Shown in pieces: positions 6,649 through 10,178 of a stretch of DNA of 10,178 bases. The notes below the pieces were generated by a model that ran no database searches, was not told the DNA's origin, and saw nothing but the letters and a program-made list of their open reading frames with translations. This DNA comes from an uncultured Collinsella sp. (GTDB lineage Bacteria > Actinomycetota > Coriobacteriia > Coriobacteriales > Coriobacteriaceae): positions 1 to 10,178 of the forward strand of contig CABUUE010000039.1 in NCBI GenBank assembly GCA_902494685.1, given 5' to 3'. Each line of letters starts with the position of its first letter. The stretch's first letter is position 1. The position numbers and the translations under genes are program-made.

Positions 6649-6767
6649 AAGTGAGTAGACTTTTTCGAACTTGCCGCGCAGACCATCCATATTGCTTTAT
6701 AAAGTCGCAGGTAGATAGCTTGTTTCAAAACGGCCTGGTCGCCAAAGTGCCAAAAGTCTACTCACTT
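6649..6767. repeat. MITE-like repeat element, copy 2
   Basis: The ends are perfect 16-bp inverted repeats, AAGTGAGTAGACTTTT (6649-6664) and its complement (6752-6767). It is ungapped and about 91% identical to copy 1, in the same orientation and 1422 bp away, with the central CTTTATAAAG conserved. Substitutions are spread through the interior while both termini are kept. The right end supplies the TGA stop of the MocR-type regulator gene. Confidence 0.88.
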
Positions 6768-8201
6768 AGGCTGCAGAGCGCCCCCCCCCATTAGCTGCGA
6801 TTCCAGGGTATTAAGCACTTCCGGACTCAGGTCGTCATACTGGACAAGAATTTGAGTTGAGTTTTCAGGGACAGACGCGCCATCGGCACACCAATAACAG
6901 TCACCGATATCGATAAACGGGATACTCGAGCGTGTGAGGACCTGCGCAAAAGAGCTTCCGCCCGTTCCGCGCTCCGCAACCACAGTGCAGTAAAGACCCG
7001 CGTCTGCATGCTCAATCGAGACCTCCCCTGCCGGAAATGCCTTCCGCACAAGCGCCGCCAGACCATCACGCGCCTCGCGAGCACGAACTCGCACGCGGTT
7101 CACATGTCGCTCGTAATCACCCGATTCCAGCAAACGAGCCAAAGCGACCTGGTCAACAGAACTCACCGACGAGGCGTAAAAACCAAGGTTGCGCCTAAAC
7201 TGCTCCATCAGCTCGTCGGGCAGCACCATGTACGCTAGACGCAACGCCGATGACAGGCTCTTCGAAAACGTGTTGGTGTAGATAACCGACTGGGAGGCAT
7301 CGATCGACGCGAGCGCGGGAATCGGCTTGCCGGCAAGGCGAAACTCACAATCAAAGTCATCTTCGATGAGGTATCGACCTGGTCGCTCGGCGGCCCAGCT
7401 CAGCAGCGCATAGCGACGCGCAATGCTCGTCACAAGGCCGGTCGGATACTGATGGGACGGCATCAGGTGAAGGACATCGGTCCCGCTTTTCTGCAGAGTG
7501 CTCAAGTCCACGCCGTCATCATCCAACGGGATATGTCGAACTTTGCAGCCCATAGCCTGATAGATGCGCGTCAGACGCAAATAGCCCGGGTCCTCAACGG
7601 CATATACCTTGTCCGCGCCAAGCAACTGAACCAACATGGTATCGAGCAGTTGGGCGCCCGCGCCGATAACGATGTTATTGGGATCGACATTCATGCCCCT
7701 CGTCCCACGCAGATGGTGAGCAATTGCGCGTCGTAGCCGAGCGGTGCCCTGTGCCGGTGCGGGCGAAAAGATCTCGCGTTCGTCTTCGGATGTCAGCGTC
7801 GCCCGTAGCGCGCTTTGCCAAAGCCGCGCCGCCTCCAAAGCGGAAGGAGAAAGTGTATCGAATCGCTCGGTCCGTCCATCGGCATCATGCGCGCTGGGGC
7901 CCACAGAGACGGTATCTCGGTCGATGCTCCCCGTAGTCAAAGGCAAAACCGGTGCATCCGGAAGCTCGCAAGCGTAGTAGCCCCGACGCGGCATTGAACA
8001 AATATAGCCCTCGGCAAGTAACTGGCTATATGCATTCTCGATGGTAATGACACTGATACCCAGATGACTGGCAAAGGCGCGCTTAGACGGAAGATGCTCC
8101 CCCGCCGCAATGCGGCCAGCGACGATATCATCTCGAATTTGCTGGTAAACATACTCATAGAGCGATGCTTCGCCGCGTTTTTCCAAATTGTAGTCAAGCA
8201 T
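6762..8201 (-). CDS. pdxR: MocR-family transcriptional regulator, probable PdxR
   Basis: 479 residues, a fusion of a GntR-type winged helix and a PLP-binding fold-type-I aminotransferase-like domain. Residues 12-80 are the winged helix (YVYQQIRDDIVAGRI, LPSKRAFASHLGIS, YSQLLAEGY). The rest holds IVIGAGAQ, EDPGYLRL, EDDFDCEFR and the PLP-lysine K314 in NTFSKSLSS. PdxR proteins sense PLP and control pdxST. The divergent position beside pdxS supports that role over other MocR regulators. The start at 8201 has AGGTGA 7 nt upstream; ATG 8207 and 8234 are alternatives with poorer sites. Nine consecutive G in the coding strand (6781-6789) lie near the 3' end, and the last codons LQPK and stop run into repeat copy 2. 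Confidence 0.88.
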   Translation of the reverse strand: MLDYNLEKRGEASLYEYVYQQIRDDIVAGRIAAGEHLPSKRAFASHLGISVITIENAYSQLLAEGYICSMPRRGYYACELPDAPVLPLTTGSIDRDTVSVGPSAHDADGRTERFDTLSPSALEAARLWQSALRATLTSEDEREIFSPAPAQGTARLRRAIAHHLRGTRGMNVDPNNIVIGAGAQLLDTMLVQLLGADKVYAVEDPGYLRLTRIYQAMGCKVRHIPLDDDGVDLSTLQKSGTDVLHLMPSHQYPTGLVTSIARRYALLSWAAERPGRYLIEDDFDCEFRLAGKPIPALASIDASQSVIYTNTFSKSLSSALRLAYMVLPDELMEQFRRNLGFYASSVSSVDQVALARLLESGDYERHVNRVRVRAREARDGLAALVRKAFPAGEVSIEHADAGLYCTVVAERGTGGSSFAQVLTRSSIPFIDIGDCYWCADGASVPENSTQILVQYDDLSPEVLNTLESQLMGGGALQPK

Positions 8202-8207
8202 GAGCAT

Positions 8208-8346
8208 ATCACCTGACCTTATTAAGTCATTCAATCTGGTATTAGTCTGACCTTGTTATTATCTCGAAAACTGAGTATTTCGCCATACCCAGCTCCCCGA
8301 TAGGATGTTCCGTCAAGCAATGCACATGCCAACCAAGGGAGCAACC
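8208..8346. promoter_or_regulatory. Divergent pdxR/pdxS control region with direct repeats
   Basis: CTGACCTTATT (8213-8223) and CTGACCTTGTT (8247-8257) are direct repeats 34 bp apart, with ATTAAGTC and ATTAGTC also repeated; MocR-type PdxR proteins bind direct repeats. A weak plus-strand promoter, TTGTTA (8253-8258), 17-nt spacer, TATTTC (8276-8281), would have its -35 overlapping the second repeat, as expected for an activated promoter. Confidence 0.45.
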
Positions 8347-9237
8347 ATGGCAGAACAGACCAGCAAGGCCGATCGCGTCAAACTCAATCGCGAGCTCGCG
8401 CAGATGCTCAAGGGCGGCGTCATCATGGACGTCACCACGCCCGAGCAGGCACGCATCGCCGAGGAGGCGGGCGCCTGCGCCGTCATGGCACTCGAGCGCA
8501 TCCCGGCCGACATCCGTGCCGCAGGCGGCGTCTCGCGCATGAGCGACCCCAAGATGATCAAGGGCATCCAAGAGGCCGTCTCCATCCCCGTTATGGCCAA
8601 GTGCCGCATCGGCCACATTGTCGAGGCGCAGGTCCTGCAGGCCATCGAAATCGATTACATCGATGAATCCGAGGTTCTCTCCCCCGCCGATGACGTCTAT
8701 CACATCGACAAGACCCAATTTGACGTGCCGTTTGTCTGCGGCGCCCGCGATCTGGGCGAGGCGCTGCGCCGCGTTGCCGAAGGCGCCACGATGATTCGCA
8801 CCAAGGGCGAGCCGGGCACGGGTGACGTCGTCCAAGCTGTACGCCACATGCGCAAGATTCAAAAGCAGATCCGTGACGTTGTCGCTCTGCGCGACGATGA
8901 GCTCTTTGAGGCAGCCAAGCAACTGCAGGTTCCGGTCGAGCTGGTACGCGAGGTCCATGCCACGGGCAAGCTTCCCGTCGTGAACTTTGCCGCCGGCGGC
9001 GTAGCGACCCCCGCCGACGCCGCGCTGATGATGCAGCTGGGCGCCGAGGGTGTCTTTGTCGGCTCGGGCATCTTTAAGAGTGGCGACCCCGCCAAGCGCG
9101 CTGCCGCCATCGTCAAGGCCGTGGCAAACTTCACCGACGCCAAGCTCATTGCCGAGCTTTCTGAAGACCTGGGCGAGGCCATGGTGGGCATCAACGCCGA
9201 CGAGATCGAGATTATCATGGAGGAGCGCGGGCGCTAG
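8347..9237 (+). CDS. pdxS: Pyridoxal 5'-phosphate synthase lyase subunit PdxS
   Basis: A 296-residue (beta/alpha)8 enzyme that builds PLP from ribose 5-phosphate, glyceraldehyde 3-phosphate and ammonia delivered by PdxT. Conserved residues are all present: D28 in GVIMDVTTPEQA, the first Schiff-base Lys85 in VMAKCRIGH, the second Lys153 in RTKGEPGTGD, plus the phosphate loops FAAGGVATPADAA and VFVGSGIFKS. The length equals the family norm. The start at 8347 (MAEQTSKADR) has GGGAG 6 nt upstream; a frame extending to 8305 is too long and lacks a site. It is first in an operon with pdxT (20-nt gap) and divergent from the probable PdxR gene. Confidence 0.98.
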   Translation: MAEQTSKADRVKLNRELAQMLKGGVIMDVTTPEQARIAEEAGACAVMALERIPADIRAAGGVSRMSDPKMIKGIQEAVSIPVMAKCRIGHIVEAQVLQAIEIDYIDESEVLSPADDVYHIDKTQFDVPFVCGARDLGEALRRVAEGATMIRTKGEPGTGDVVQAVRHMRKIQKQIRDVVALRDDELFEAAKQLQVPVELVREVHATGKLPVVNFAAGGVATPADAALMMQLGAEGVFVGSGIFKSGDPAKRAAAIVKAVANFTDAKLIAELSEDLGEAMVGINADEIEIIMEERGR

Positions 9238-9257
9238 TCCGGCAGAAAGGGTCGCAC

Positions 9258-9845
9258 ATGAGCGATTATGCAGACCAGACGGTCGCCGTGCTGGCGGTCC
9301 AAGGCGCTTTTGTCGAGCACGAGGCAAGGCTATCCGAGCTGGGCGCACGCTGTATTGAGCTGAGGCAGGCGGCCGACTTGCGGCAGAACTTTGATCGTCT
9401 GGTCCTCCCTGGCGGCGAGTCTACCGTTCAAGGGAAGCTGCTTGATGAGCTGGACATGCTCGAGGGGCTTCGTGCCCGTATCGCTGAAGGCATGCCCGTC
9501 CTGGGCACCTGCGCCGGCCTGATTCTACTGGCTCACGACCTTGCCGCCCACGACGATAAGGGCACGCCGCGTTTGGCAACCATGGATGTACTTGTCGAGC
9601 GCAATGCCTACGGCAGGCAGCTCGGCAGCTTTCGAACCAAGGGGCAGGTAGCCGGCATCGACGGTGAAGTGCTATTAACATTTATCCGTGCACCCCGCAT
9701 TGTCGAAGTGCACGGCAATGCCAAGGCCCTGGCCGAAGTCGACGGCCGCATCGTCGCCGCCCGTCAAGACAATCAGCTCGGTGTCACCTTCCACCCCGAG
9801 CTCGACGACGACACGCACCTCCACGAGCTTTTCCTCCAAATGTAA
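9258..9845 (+). CDS. pdxT: Pyridoxal 5'-phosphate synthase glutaminase subunit PdxT
   Basis: A 195-residue class-I-type glutaminase that hydrolyses glutamine and channels ammonia to PdxS in the 24-subunit PLP synthase. The N-terminal VAVLAVQGAFVEH and LVLPGGEST motifs, the nucleophile Cys85 in LGTCAGLILLA and the catalytic dyad His179/Glu181 in FHPELDDD are intact. The RNAYGRQLGSF segment is also typical. The ribosome binding site AAAGGG is 6 nt before the ATG. Cotranscription with pdxS is nearly certain. Confidence 0.97.
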   Translation: MSDYADQTVAVLAVQGAFVEHEARLSELGARCIELRQAADLRQNFDRLVLPGGESTVQGKLLDELDMLEGLRARIAEGMPVLGTCAGLILLAHDLAAHDDKGTPRLATMDVLVERNAYGRQLGSFRTKGQVAGIDGEVLLTFIRAPRIVEVHGNAKALAEVDGRIVAARQDNQLGVTFHPELDDDTHLHELFLQM

Positions 9846-9877
9846 GCAGAAAACAAACGAGCGTGGATTTTCGGACG

Positions 9878-9959
9878 CATAGCAAATGAGAGTGGATAAT
9901 CTCCCACTTTAAGCTTGAATGCAGGCTCAAACCGGGAGATTATCCACTCTCATGCTATG
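9878..9959. repeat. Long inverted repeat (82 bp) downstream of pdxT
   Basis: The left arm 9878-9905 and right arm 9934-9959 are complementary over 26 bp with a single 2-nt bulge; the core of the left arm is GAGAGTGGATAATCTCCC. The loop is 28 nt. It would form a very stable RNA hairpin at the 3' end of the pdxST message. It lacks a U-tract, so it is not a standard terminator. It may be a dispersed intergenic repeat. Confidence 0.8.
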
Positions 9960-9989
9960 TAGTCATTTAAGAACGTCCCCAATGACTAC
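9959..9989. repeat. REP-like hairpin
   Basis: Perfect 9-bp arms GTAGTCATT (9959-9967) and AATGACTAC (9981-9989) surround a 13-nt loop ending CGTCCCC. It abuts the 82-bp inverted repeat, sharing its last base. The shape resembles REP elements mobilised by Y1-type transposases, but no transposase is seen here. Confidence 0.5.
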
Positions 9990-10046
9990 TTCGACAACAC
10001 CGATGTTTTGGTACCGACAGACAATATGACCCAATCCGAGGGCACT

Positions 10047-10086
10047 AAAAAGACAGGAGCCCCGCTCGTGACCGCGGGTCGGGGCT
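10047..10086 (-). terminator. Terminator-like hairpin for a minus-strand transcript from beyond the right edge
   Basis: On the minus strand AGCCCCG (10080-10086) pairs with CGGGGCT (10058-10064), followed by CCTGTC and then five U (10051-10047). The 6-nt gap before the U-tract makes it weaker than a standard terminator. An alternative stem CCCGC/GCGGG can form within it. Confidence 0.45.
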
Positions 10087-10178
10087 GCGACAATGATGTC
10101 GAAGTGCCATAGGCGCAGCCGCGCCGCAACGAGGTTGGGAGGCTCCCATGCCAAAGTATTCTACCGCGTTCGGGATGG

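Larger units (their letters stand above)
9846..10178. other. Gene-free region rich in palindromes
   Basis: 333 nt without a credible gene. Besides the hairpins listed separately, a 9-bp inverted repeat ACTTCGACA (9988-9996) and TGTCGAAGT (10097-10105) encloses the terminator-like hairpin, and TGGGAG-G-CTCCCA occurs near 10136-10148. A 63-codon minus-strand frame (9963-10154, starting TTG) has no ribosome binding site or known motif and runs straight through the hairpins, so it is not called. Confidence 0.6.

Noticed and set aside
6460..6690. 76-codon minus-strand open frame upstream of the nuclease-like gene
   Set aside because: It runs from inside repeat copy 2 through the T9 hairpin and overlaps the next gene's start; no ribosome binding site and no recognisable protein.
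5225..6767. CRISPR array or composite insertion sequence
   Set aside because: Only two repeat copies 1.4 kb apart, no spacers of regular length, and no transposase between or beside them.
8242..9348. 368-codon minus-strand frame opposite pdxS
   Set aside because: An antisense shadow of pdxS, which has all its catalytic residues on the plus strand.
9963..10154. 63-codon minus-strand open frame
   Set aside because: It starts with TTG, has no ribosome binding site or motif, and spans several hairpins and a U-tract; chance frame.
10161..10178. 5S rRNA-like stretch on the minus strand at the right edge (CCATCCCGAACGCGGTAG)
   Set aside because: It resembles the loop C/helix III part of 5S rRNA, but the expected GTTAAG that follows and the later GAGAGTAGG are absent, so a 5S gene is not supported within the window.

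Overview
The window looks like chromosome from a high-GC, anaerobic, gut-type actinobacterium of the Coriobacteriia, most like Collinsella. This is inferred from GC-rich codon use, an N-terminal-rubredoxin ('reverse') rubrerythrin, the MocR regulator/pdxS/pdxT arrangement and the DUF559-like protein. No rRNA or marker gene in the window proves the taxon.

Left part (1-1403), all on the minus strand: the 5' end of a DUF2130-type gene runs off the left edge. Upstream of it lie a calcineurin-like metallophosphoesterase with its own terminator, a 58-residue highly charged hypothetical protein and a small HIRAN-domain protein. The last two are spaced like an operon.

1668-4276, minus strand: a two-gene alcohol-oxidation operon. 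An iron-containing alcohol dehydrogenase is followed 8 nt later by a class-3-like aldehyde dehydrogenase whose ribosome binding site overlaps the upstream stop. A perfect 6+6 inverted repeat just before the first gene is a candidate operator. Transcribed divergently (plus strand) is a reverse rubrerythrin with a structured leader and a strong terminator.

5225-6767: the accessory part. Two 119-bp, about 91% identical direct copies of a MITE-like element with 16-18 bp terminal inverted repeats bracket one gene. That gene encodes a 375-residue protein with a C-terminal PD-(D/E)XK/DUF559-like nuclease fold. Both this gene and the regulator gene next to it end inside the terminal repeat of one copy, so the element end provides their stop codons.

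6762-9845: vitamin B6 synthesis. A MocR-family (GntR-aminotransferase) regulator, probably PdxR, is divergent from pdxS and pdxT, which encode the two subunits of the DXP-independent pyridoxal 5'-phosphate synthase. The intergenic region carries direct repeats that are candidate PdxR sites.

9846-10178: no credible gene. It holds a dense set of palindromes: an 82-bp long-arm hairpin, an abutting 9-bp-stem REP-like hairpin, a wider 9-bp inverted repeat and a terminator-like hairpin. The nearest thing to an undescribed system here is the repeat-bracketed nuclease-like gene and the repeat family itself; the housekeeping genes look ordinary.
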